A DNA stretch of 15,970 nt from DATLAN01 sp035527455 (GTDB taxonomy: Bacteria; Planctomycetota; Planctomycetia; Pirellulales; Thermoguttaceae): contig DATLAN010000585.1 in NCBI GenBank assembly GCA_035527455.1, positions 1 through 15,970 on the forward strand, written 5' to 3'. The notes under the pieces were generated by a model. It was not told the DNA's origin and did no database searches. It saw nothing but the letters and a program-made list of their open reading frames with translations. Made by a program: the position numbers and the translations under genes. Shown here in pieces: positions 1 through 6,451 of the stretch; the stretch's first letter is position 1, and each line of letters begins with the position of its first letter.

Positions 1-872
1 GGTTTCCACGGGCAGCCGGTGATCTCGATGTGGGAGGCGAAGGGGACGTCGTCCTCGGGCCCTTCGTAGCCATAGTCGAAGTAATTGACCAGCTCCTCGA
101 TCCGCACGGCGTCCGGCGGCGGAAGGCGGCCCTCGCTCAAGAGAAACCGCCGCACGTTCGCATACGAGGCCGTATCCACGTCGATCGAGAAGGTCGAAAG
201 CGGATGGTCCTTGACGGTGCAGAAGGGGTTTTCCGGGAGATGACCGTATTGGTCTCCACCCTTGCCCGGTCCCTCTCCTTCCGGTGTAGTCCCCCAATAC
301 TCTTCTGCACGTATGGAATCACCCACACTTTTGGGCTTTTCAGACAAAGGACGGCCGAAAACCTGACCAGGCGGGGGAGGCGCGGAAGGCTCGGCGGAAG
401 GCGCGCGAATGTTGGCAAGCTGGGTGCTCTTATGCAAGTAAAACGGATCGACAGCAGGACTCTTTTGCGATGCCTCCGACTCTGCCGTCTTCTCCGCGTT
501 TTCCGCACCCATCCGCGCAGCCATCTGCGGCAGTGCGGCCGTCTTGGCGAATTCGCGCTCTGCCTCGGCTGGTTCGTCCGCCTCAGGGGGCCCGAGTGCC
601 AGTTGCCTCACGTCGGGATTCATCATGGCGAAGCCGATCCCCACCAGCAGGCACGCCGCCACGGCGCATAGACCCCATACCCAATAACGTCGCTTGGACC
701 CGTTCATCACACGCTCCTTTCGTTGCCTTGAAGTGAAAGATTCCCTCTGGGCAGCGGCAAGGATCTTGTCGGACAGGTCGGGCGGGGCCTCGCGGCCGAG
801 CACTTCACCGAGCGCCTGATCCATGAGGCGGTCACGGAGTTCGTCGTGTTTCGGCTCGTTGGGTGGGCTCAT
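1..872 (-). CDS. vWA-domain (YfbK-like) membrane protein with anti-sigma-like N-terminus, partial
   Basis: The frame is open from an ATG at 872 to the left edge (290 codons), so the C-terminus is missing. Residues 1-55 are a charged cytoplasmic stretch including ALGEVLGREAPPDLSDKIL, which resembles the short N-termini of planctomycetal proteins paired with ECF sigma factors. Residues 63-83 form one hydrophobic membrane segment. Residues 90-210 are a low-complexity Pro/Ala/Glu linker. From about 213 the sequence (PENPFCTVKDHPLSTFSIDV, then DTASYANVRRFL and RIEELVNYF) matches the N-terminal domain that precedes the von Willebrand A domain in YfbK-like proteins; the vWA domain itself must lie outside the window. 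The ATG overlaps the sigma-factor stop as ATGA, suggesting coupled translation. A second in-frame ATG at 707 has a better Shine-Dalgarno (AAAGGAG, 6 nt upstream) and would give a form without the cytoplasmic part. A role as membrane anti-sigma or sensor is inferred from context. Confidence 0.85.
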   Translation of the reverse strand, partial: MSPPNEPKHDELRDRLMDQALGEVLGREAPPDLSDKILAAAQRESFTSRQRKERVMNGSKRRYWVWGLCAVAACLLVGIGFAMMNPDVRQLALGPPEADEPAEAEREFAKTAALPQMAARMGAENAEKTAESEASQKSPAVDPFYLHKSTQLANIRAPSAEPSAPPPPGQVFGRPLSEKPKSVGDSIRAEEYWGTTPEGEGPGKGGDQYGHLPENPFCTVKDHPLSTFSIDVDTASYANVRRFLLSEGRLPPPDAVRIEELVNYFDYGYEGPEDDVPFASHIEITGCPWK

Positions 873-1405
873 CGTCCGAGTTTCCTCTCCACGCAATCTC
901 GCAGGGCAGATCGGGCACGGCGCAGCAACGTTTTGACCCCTTCGACCTCCAACTCCAGTTCCGCCGCGATCTCGGCCCGGCCGGCCCGATCGCGGTACTG
1001 GAGTTCCAGCGCCCGGCGCATCCGCGGATTGACGGCCACCTCCAGGCAATCGCCCAGCGCGACCAGGTAGTCGCCCAGGCCGTCCTCGCCGGCCACCTCG
1101 GCCCAGACCGCCTCGGCCGCCTCCAGATCAACCGCCCGCGGCGCCCGGCTGGCCTTTCGCCGGGCCATCAGCAGGCGGTTTCTCGCGACCGTGCGGAGAT
1201 AGGCGGCGGTTTGCGCCGGCGAGCGGTCCTCGAAGCCCTTGCGAAGCACCTCGAGGAACGTCTCCTGCACCAAGTCGTCGGCTTCGGTCGGGTCGCAGCC
1301 GAGGAAGCGCAGATAGCGCCACACGCCCGCCTGATGCGCACGCACCACGGCGGCCAGCTCGGCCTGCCGATCTGCCGTTGCCGCTGTCATGTCCTTAGAG
1401 TGCAT
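869..1405 (-). CDS. ECF-type RNA polymerase sigma factor
   Basis: This 178-aa protein has the size and layout of an extracytoplasmic-function sigma-70 factor, which directs RNA polymerase to a small regulon. Region 2 spans about residues 18-85 and includes DPTEADDLVQETFLEVLRK and the R-x-V-A-R-N-x-L motif after it. Region 4 spans about 115-172, with the helix-turn-helix RAEIAAELELEVEGVKTLLR followed by RARSALRDCV. There is no sigma-1.1 or sigma-3 region. The start is uncertain: ATG at 1405 gives MHSKDM and ATG at 1390 removes five residues; neither has a well-spaced Shine-Dalgarno, which is common in planctomycetes. The stop overlaps the start of the vWA protein by ATGA, so the two are probably one transcript and a regulatory pair. 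A 48-bp palindrome separates it from the Fe-S gene upstream, so cotranscription with that gene is uncertain. Confidence 0.9.
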   Translation of the reverse strand: MHSKDMTAATADRQAELAAVVRAHQAGVWRYLRFLGCDPTEADDLVQETFLEVLRKGFEDRSPAQTAAYLRTVARNRLLMARRKASRAPRAVDLEAAEAVWAEVAGEDGLGDYLVALGDCLEVAVNPRMRRALELQYRDRAGRAEIAAELELEVEGVKTLLRRARSALRDCVERKLGR

Positions 1406-1483
1406 GGCGGTGTGAAAAAGGGGTCGAAAAAAGGGGCTAGGGGTTAGGGCTATGGACCGGGGGTTCGGGGTGGCATCGACTTC

Positions 1484-1531
1484 GTAGGACGGACCTCCGG
1501 TCCGTCGCGACGGACTGGAAGTCCGTCCTAC
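1484..1531. repeat. 48-bp palindrome made of two hairpins, overlapping a stop codon
   Basis: Arms 1484-1507 and 1508-1531 are inverted copies with 22 of 24 matches and no spacer. Each arm is itself a small hairpin (GACGGAC, 5 nt, GTCCGTC). The right end overlaps the TAG stop (1530-1528) of the Fe-S gene, whose last three residues (GRM) are encoded beside it. The design (two self-complementary arms facing each other) is shared with the elements at 4313-4392 and 6179-6282, although the sequences differ. It resembles REP-type bacterial repeats. There is no T-run, so it is not a classical terminator, but it could slow transcription or protect the mRNA end. Confidence 0.8.
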
Positions 1532-4284
1532 ATCCGTCCTAGGAGCTTTCGCATTTCCTCCTCGCGTTTCCGTTTCTCTTGCTCGCGGAGTTCGCGGTAG
1601 GAGCCGTGCATCAGGCGGTCTTCTTTGTCTCCGCCGGCGACGACGATGATGGCCGATTCCTTCAACAGGTCCTCTCGCTTGACGACGTTGATCGCCCGGC
1701 AGCGGGTCTGGCAGATGCCGCAGCCGACGCATTTTTCGGCCACCACGTACGGGCCTTCCAGACGGGTATCGACGTAATCGGCCTCGCCCATCACCACGCT
1801 TGGCCCATCGAGTGGCGTGCCGAATCCGCCTTTTTCGCTCGTTTCTTCGCTCGTTTCTTCGCTCGTTTCTTCGGTCATTTCCTCGGTCGGCCCTTTGGGC
1901 GGCGCGTCGTCCGCGGGCGTCTCGGCCGCCGGAGCGGTTTCGCTCCTCAGGGCACCGGAACCGATCGGGCGGACCTCGATGGCGTCGTAGCCGGCCATGA
2001 TGCACTCGTCGATGCAGATCCGGCAGGCCTCGACCCCGGCGTAAGGCAGGCAGGTCTTCTCGTTGACCACGGCCAGGCCCATCCGAGCCGCCCGTTTCTC
2101 CTCCAGCGGCAGCGGCCGGATCGCCCCGGTGGGACAGACCTGGCCGCAGTTGTTGCAGCTCGGCTCGCAGCCCGACCAGTCGGCGGCCAACTGCGGCGTC
2201 CAGAGCCCCTCGACGCCCTGCTGGAAACCGACCGGCTGCAAGGCGTCGTTGGGACAGGCCTGAAAACACTCGCCGCAGCGGACGCACATCCGCAGGAACT
2301 CCCGCTCCGGCACGCTGCCCGGCGGGCGGACGGGAACGGACGTGCTCGGGTCTTCCAGCCGGGCTCCCCAGACATTTTGCACGCCCAACGCCGCCGCGAT
2401 GCCGCCGACGGCGGCCGTGACGAAGTGGCGGCGGGGAAGCGGTCGCTCGGCAGCAGGCGGCCCTTCCACCCCTTCCCGCTCGACGCGACTCCATCGTGGG
2501 ACGAATCGGATCGCCTTGGGCGGGCACACGCCGCCGCACGTCTGGCAGAAGGCACAATCGACGGCGAAGCTCGTGAAGTCGGCCCGGACGGCGTCGAACG
2601 GACACACCTTTGCACAGTTGCCGCAGCCGACGCAGTTCGAGTCCACCTTGCGCTCGGTAAGCCGCACGAGGCTGACGACCGAAAACACGGCGCCGGTCGG
2701 GCAGACGTATCGGCACCAGAACCGCGGACGCAACAGCCCCAGACCGAGCACGACGAAGAACAACACGATCGAGATGACTTGCCCGGCGGCCAGCGGCGGC
2801 ACCTGATGCCAGCCGCGCTGGGCCCCGGTCTCGAGCGGCGTGAGCATGAAGGCCAGGCCGCGCGTGATGACGGGAATCGCCGCGAAGAAGCCGGAAAGCA
2901 GCACGCCCAGCACGGCGGCGGCCAGCGTGGCCAGCAACAGGTAGTATTTCAGGTGGACCCACCATCCGCTACCGAGAAGCCGGAACCGCGTGATCCGCCG
3001 CCCCAACGCCCAGTCGAACAGGTCGATCAGCGTGCCCATGGGACAGACGTAGCCGCAGAAGCCGCGCGGGATGACGACGCATATCGCCAGGATCACGGCG
3101 GCGCAGGTCAGCGACCAGACCCAAGTTCGGGCGGCCACGGCCGTGGAGATGCTCACCAGCGGATCGAACGCCAGGAACAACTCGGCCGAGAGTTTTTCCT
3201 TCGCCTTGAGGTCTTCGGCGTAGTGGGACGGCGGCGCGCCCGGCTCGGCCTCGTGCAGCGACCAGGGTCCGAAACCGGCCAACAGATCGTCGAGCCATCT
3301 TGGACCGGGTCGATCGAGCGGCTGAAGTTCGATTTCTTTCCCCTCGGCACGCAGCAGCTTGAAGGAGCCCGGGTCGAGCCGTCCGCCTGCGCCGTGCCGG
3401 ACGATGCGCAGGGGGACGTCGCCGGGAATCGTCTCGGCCGGCGGCTGCTGCGTGACGAAGGTGAGGTTACCCGTTGGCGGATCGATCCCCTTCAATACCC
3501 AGGCGACTCCGAGGTGGACCGCCGCGCCGGGTTCCGCCTCGTGCAACGACCAGCGGCCGAAGCTGGCCAGCAACTTGTCGGCCAGTTCGCCTTCGGGCCG
3601 TTGCAGCGGTTCCAGCGAGAGTTCCTTCTCCCGGATGGCCGTGATCTTGAAGGGGCCGAGCGGATCGTGGGCTTCAGTCCCGTCGTCGGTGACGAAAACG
3701 GACTTGCCCGGGGCGAGCCCCTCGGCCGGCTGCTGCTCGGTGACCAGCGTGACCTGGAAGGTTTCGGCGTCGACTTCGGCCGGGAGCCACTGCGGCCACT
3801 GGCGTCCGGGTCGGCTGAGCGACCAGGGTCCCAGCGCGGCCCACAGCCGGGCAAGTTGGTCGTCGGCGGAGCGGCCGGCCGGTTCGAGTCGCAGCTCTTG
3901 CTGGCCGGCTTCAACCGCCTTGAATGCCCCCAGGAGCGGATTTTCCGGGCTCTTGGAGTCCACGACGTAGAGCGTCGTGTTTTGGGCGATCGGTTCCGCC
4001 GAGGGCAACTCGGTGACGACGGTGATCCGGCCGGTGGTCAGTTCCACGCCGCTCACGCGCCAGTCGCTCCAGGTGCGAGGCGGCTGGACCGTGTACGGCC
4101 AGCACACGTAGAAGAAGAGCCACAGGAAGGCGATCAAACAGGCAGCCTGCACGAGTCGCCGCAGCGGCGAGGCGAGCCACGTGGGGCCGATCCACCGGAG
4201 AATTCGACGGATCCCCTTCCACCGAGCATCACGATCCGTTTCGGACTTCCGGCGATGGGGCAGAAACCAGTGCAGTCTGATCAC
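1528..4284 (-). CDS. NapH-NapG-like fused membrane polyferredoxin with triplicated extracytoplasmic module
   Basis: This 918-aa protein probably carries electrons from the membrane to an extracytoplasmic acceptor. Residues 1-45 are basic; 46-64 are a membrane segment. Residues 85-350 hold three similar modules, each ending in a GxWSL motif (153-155, 244-246, 340-342). Membrane segments follow at about 385-405, 443-470 and 500-518. Two CX3CP motifs, GFCGYVCP (408-415) and CRYVCP (524-529), are typical of NapH and NosR. Fe-S motifs lie at 551-562, 577-588, 667-678, 706-718, 745-761 and 852-862. Between the second and third, RRHFVTAAVGGIAAALG (618-634) and RPPGSVPEREFLRMCVRCG (653-671) match the Tat signal and first ferredoxin motif of NapG. 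The start is GTG; the next internal Met is residue 416, so no alternative ATG exists near the N-terminus. The Glu/Thr/Ser-rich stretch 800-816 comes from a 12-bp tandem repeat. The gene lies 138 bp downstream of the flavoprotein gene. The fusion assignment is strong; substrate and partner are unknown. Confidence 0.88.
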   Translation of the reverse strand: MIRLHWFLPHRRKSETDRDARWKGIRRILRWIGPTWLASPLRRLVQAACLIAFLWLFFYVCWPYTVQPPRTWSDWRVSGVELTTGRITVVTELPSAEPIAQNTTLYVVDSKSPENPLLGAFKAVEAGQQELRLEPAGRSADDQLARLWAALGPWSLSRPGRQWPQWLPAEVDAETFQVTLVTEQQPAEGLAPGKSVFVTDDGTEAHDPLGPFKITAIREKELSLEPLQRPEGELADKLLASFGRWSLHEAEPGAAVHLGVAWVLKGIDPPTGNLTFVTQQPPAETIPGDVPLRIVRHGAGGRLDPGSFKLLRAEGKEIELQPLDRPGPRWLDDLLAGFGPWSLHEAEPGAPPSHYAEDLKAKEKLSAELFLAFDPLVSISTAVAARTWVWSLTCAAVILAICVVIPRGFCGYVCPMGTLIDLFDWALGRRITRFRLLGSGWWVHLKYYLLLATLAAAVLGVLLSGFFAAIPVITRGLAFMLTPLETGAQRGWHQVPPLAAGQVISIVLFFVVLGLGLLRPRFWCRYVCPTGAVFSVVSLVRLTERKVDSNCVGCGNCAKVCPFDAVRADFTSFAVDCAFCQTCGGVCPPKAIRFVPRWSRVEREGVEGPPAAERPLPRRHFVTAAVGGIAAALGVQNVWGARLEDPSTSVPVRPPGSVPEREFLRMCVRCGECFQACPNDALQPVGFQQGVEGLWTPQLAADWSGCEPSCNNCGQVCPTGAIRPLPLEEKRAARMGLAVVNEKTCLPYAGVEACRICIDECIMAGYDAIEVRPIGSGALRSETAPAAETPADDAPPKGPTEEMTEETSEETSEETSEKGGFGTPLDGPSVVMGEADYVDTRLEGPYVVAEKCVGCGICQTRCRAINVVKREDLLKESAIIVVAGGDKEDRLMHGSYRELREQEKRKREEEMRKLLGRM
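1836..1883. repeat. 12-bp tandem repeat inside the Fe-S gene
   Basis: Three perfect 12-bp units (CGCTCGTTTCTT on the plus strand) run from 1836 to 1871, followed by a degenerate fourth unit to 1883. In the coding strand they give repeated Glu-Glu-Thr-Ser, forming an acidic linker between the NapG-like Fe-S motifs and the last ferredoxin motif. The unit is a multiple of three, so copy-number change would alter linker length without a frameshift. Confidence 0.85.
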
Positions 4285-4312
4285 GATTTCGAACTGTTCT
4301 CGAGGGTGTTCG

Positions 4313-4392
4313 GTTTAGCGGGCGGGCTTGCCCGCCGTTGCAGCAGGGGCTTCTTCCGTCGAGTCAACGGCGGGCAAGCCCGCCCGCTAAAC
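4313..4392. repeat. Hairpin-pair repeat: perfect 28-bp inverted arms around a 24-nt spacer
   Basis: Arms 4313-4340 and 4365-4392 are exact reverse complements over 28 nt, separated by 24 nt. Each arm contains its own short hairpin (GGCGGGC, TT, GCCCGCC). The element lies in the 138-bp gap between the flavoprotein and Fe-S genes. A single copy of the arm occurs again at 15666-15692, so this is a dispersed repeat. No T-run follows it on either strand. It may be a REP/BIME-like element with an effect on mRNA stability between the two genes. Confidence 0.9.
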
Positions 4393-4422
4393 GGTAACAT
4401 CCTGCTGCCGCCAATGCGATAC

Positions 4423-5991
4423 CTATTGCATCGCCCCGGCCAGCGCCTTGGCCGTGGCGGCGACGACCGCCTTGGCGGTGATCGTCGCCCCGGTGGTCCC
4501 GTCGATGCCCTTGACCGACTGCTTCTCGACGATCTTCCTGGGCGTGTCGATCAACGCCGAGTAGTATTGCTTCTCTTGGTGGTGGGTGACCCGGACCTCC
4601 ATGATCCGGCCGCCCTGGACCACCACCTCGACGTGGACCTGATCCTCGTAGCCGAGGCTGCTGGCTTGATACGTGCCGTCGGGCACGCGGCGGAGATCGA
4701 CCAGCTCGAAGAGCTTCACGGCCTCGATGCTGGCCCGGGCCAACTGCTGGTTCCGCAGGATCCGCTTGTCCGCCTGGCCGGTGGCCGGAAGGGCCAGCAA
4801 CCGCTGGTAGTACTCGATGGACTGCTCGTGCCGGCCGGCCACGCGGCAGACGTCGCCCGCGCAGAGCAGCGCGACGTCGGCGAACTGGCCCGTCGTGTTC
4901 TGGTCGAGCACCTTCAACGCCGTGTCCGCTTCTCCCATGTCGCCCAGCAGCTTGAGCATGGAGAAATGGATCGAGATCCGGCTCAGCTTGTTGAGCAGCT
5001 CCGTGGCCGTCTCTTTGCTGCCCATCCGCCAGTAGCATTCCGCCAGGTGGATCCCGCTGCCGAAATACGTGTTGTCGCGATCCACGCCCGCCTGTCGAAA
5101 CCAATAGGCCGCCCGCGGGTAGTCGGTCAACAGGTTGAAGTACATCCGTCCCATCTCGTTCATCACTCGCCGGCGCAAGGTCGGGTTGTCCTTGTGCCTG
5201 TCGAGCATGAAGTACATGAAGCGAACCCCCTCTTGCCATTTATTGGGGTTGCGGTTGATGATGTCCCAGACGTACTGGCCCACGTTTCGTTGGGCGTCCC
5301 ATCCCTTCGGCGGCGGCTGCGGCCAGGAGAGATCGAGCGTCGGGGGATAATTCAACGGCACGGAATCCAGCCAGTCGGGCTCGGTCGAGCCGACCTGGCC
5401 GATCAGCGATTCGATCGCCGCGGGCGAAAGCCGATTGCCGGCCGCCGCCGTCGTGCCCGAGTTGGAGTCGGTTCCCGTGCCGGGCCGAACCGGAGGCGAG
5501 GAACTCTCGGCCGTCTTCTCGTTGAGCACCACGCGGTTGCCGTCGATCGTAACGGCGTGAATCCGGTCGATGGGATACTTCCGCAAGAAGGTCCGGCCGC
5601 CGATGGTCGCGTTGAAGGAAACGTACTGCTCGTCCTTGGAGAGGATCCTGCCTTCGGCCTTGCTGCCGGTCAAGAACTCGATGACCGCATCGACCGGCGT
5701 GGTGATCGTGAAGTCCGACGATCCCGACGAAGGGGACGCGGCCGAAAGATTGCCGACGTACTCCTGGTCCGCCACGCCGAGTCTGTTCAGCGGCAGCGAG
5801 ATCATCCGCCCGTCGCTTCGTTTCAATTGCACGACGCCGTCGCGGAATTCCACCAACTCCGCCTCCACGGTGAATTGCCCCGTAGCGTCGGTCCAGGTTC
5901 GGACGTCGGCGGGCGAGGCGACCTGGAGAAACGACGGCCAAACGATCGCGAGGAAAACGGCCCACGCGAAACGATTCCCAAGGCACTTCAT
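4423..5991 (-). CDS. Exported SHD1 protein with C-terminal FMN-binding (flavinylation) domain
   Basis: This 522-aa protein starts with a Sec-type signal peptide (residues 1 to about 28, likely cut near ASPA). Residues 30-80 (RTWTDATGQF ... LNRLGVADQEYV) are an SHD1 domain, common in planctomycetal exported proteins. Residues 95-160 are a second beta-rich segment. Residues 190-430 are alpha-helical and TPR-like, with paired helices such as AAYWFRQAGV and SIEYYQRLLAL. Residues 438-522 are an FMN_bind domain as in RnfG, NqrC and NosR, beginning DGTYQASSLGYEDQVHVEV and ending with DGTTGATIT (497-505). In the family the Thr closing the S/T-G-A-T motif, here Thr503, receives FMN from ApbE; no apbE lies in the window. 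The ATG has an AAGGGGG Shine-Dalgarno about 5 nt upstream. It precedes the NapH-NapG-like gene, so it is probably the soluble or surface partner for those clusters. Confidence 0.88.
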   Translation of the reverse strand: MKCLGNRFAWAVFLAIVWPSFLQVASPADVRTWTDATGQFTVEAELVEFRDGVVQLKRSDGRMISLPLNRLGVADQEYVGNLSAASPSSGSSDFTITTPVDAVIEFLTGSKAEGRILSKDEQYVSFNATIGGRTFLRKYPIDRIHAVTIDGNRVVLNEKTAESSSPPVRPGTGTDSNSGTTAAAGNRLSPAAIESLIGQVGSTEPDWLDSVPLNYPPTLDLSWPQPPPKGWDAQRNVGQYVWDIINRNPNKWQEGVRFMYFMLDRHKDNPTLRRRVMNEMGRMYFNLLTDYPRAAYWFRQAGVDRDNTYFGSGIHLAECYWRMGSKETATELLNKLSRISIHFSMLKLLGDMGEADTALKVLDQNTTGQFADVALLCAGDVCRVAGRHEQSIEYYQRLLALPATGQADKRILRNQQLARASIEAVKLFELVDLRRVPDGTYQASSLGYEDQVHVEVVVQGGRIMEVRVTHHQEKQYYSALIDTPRKIVEKQSVKGIDGTTGATITAKAVVAATAKALAGAMQ

Positions 5992-6025
5992 ACAATCCCC
6001 CTTCAGTGGCTACCGACTGTGCGAT

Positions 6026-6053
6026 GTCTCGCCGTGCGTTCGACAGGCGAGAC
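6026..6053. promoter_or_regulatory. 8-bp stem-loop in the leader of the flavoprotein gene
   Basis: GTCTCGCC (6026-6033) and GGCGAGAC (6046-6053) are exact inverted repeats with a 12-nt loop. They lie 35 to 62 bp upstream of the ATG at 5991, just downstream of a possible minus-strand -10 box (TACAAT, complement of 6056-6061). No good -35 box was found at the right distance, so the promoter is not called. The stem could be a 5' UTR structure or a repressor site. Confidence 0.4.
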
Positions 6054-6178
6054 CCATTGTAACTCAATTACCGGGGTAGTAGCGAGCCCGGCGACGGACA
6101 GCCAGTAGTATACCCGTAGTGTTCCGATAACCTCGGGCAGGTGTACCCTAGCGCTCAGGGGGGGGCACATCATACACC

Positions 6179-6282
6179 CGTAGGTCAGGGCTTGCCCTGA
6201 CGAAACCGAGCAGTCGGCAGGAGAATCTGTCAGAAACCGAGCAGTCGGCAGGAGAATCTGTCAGGGCAAGCCCTGACCTACG
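6179..6282. repeat. Hairpin-pair repeat with internal 31-bp tandem duplication
   Basis: Arms 6179-6201 and 6260-6282 are perfect 23-bp inverted copies, each with an internal hairpin (GTCAGGGC, TT, GCCCTGAC). Between them a 31-bp unit is repeated exactly in tandem (6202-6232 and 6233-6263); the second copy runs into the right arm. It lies in the 460-bp gap between the divergent flavoprotein and EF-G genes. It has the same plan as the elements at 1484 and 4313 but a different sequence. The tandem duplication suggests replication slippage in the loop. Confidence 0.9.
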
Positions 6283-6395
6283 CACTAGCACCAAACGGTT
6301 TTTCGGCGGTTTGGCATTAAGTCTGGGTCCCCATTTGCGATTCCGTTTGTGCAAATCATCGATACAATTGCTGGAATCGGTCGGCGGAGGGCGGC

Positions 6396-6424
6396 TTGGC
6401 ACTGTCGGCCGGCTTGAATACAAT
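6396..6424 (+). promoter_or_regulatory. Sigma-70-type promoter for the EF-G gene
   Basis: TTGGCA (6396-6401), a 17-nt spacer and TACAAT (6419-6424) give five of six matches to each consensus box. Transcription would start near 6431, about 20 nt before the ATG at 6452. This argues against the more upstream in-frame ATG at 6311. Confidence 0.65.
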
Positions 6425-6451
6425 GCTGCATTCGACCGGCGCGAGCCGTCG

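Noticed and set aside
30..671. 213-codon plus-strand frame at the left edge
   Set aside because: It is antisense to the vWA protein, whose conserved domain is clear on the minus strand.
869..2965. 698-codon minus-strand frame joined to the sigma factor
   Set aside because: Only the part after 1405 is real (the sigma factor). The upstream part is the Fe-S gene read in another frame, rich in Arg/Gly/Pro.
4313..4392. Hairpin as an intrinsic terminator
   Set aside because: No T-run follows the stem on either strand, and the arms recur elsewhere, so a repeat element is the better call.
1579..6108. 1509-codon open frame on the plus strand, antisense to the flavoprotein and Fe-S genes
   Set aside because: It runs antisense through two well-recognised genes and the repeat between them. 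Its product is low-complexity with no recognisable domain, as expected for a shadow frame in GC-rich DNA.
6202..6263. Two 31-bp direct repeats as a CRISPR array
   Set aside because: The copies are directly adjacent with no spacer, only two exist, and no cas gene is near. They form the loop of an inverted-repeat element.
6311..6451. Upstream in-frame ATG extension of EF-G
   Set aside because: The extension lies across the likely promoter (6396-6424) and does not match the EF-G N-terminus.
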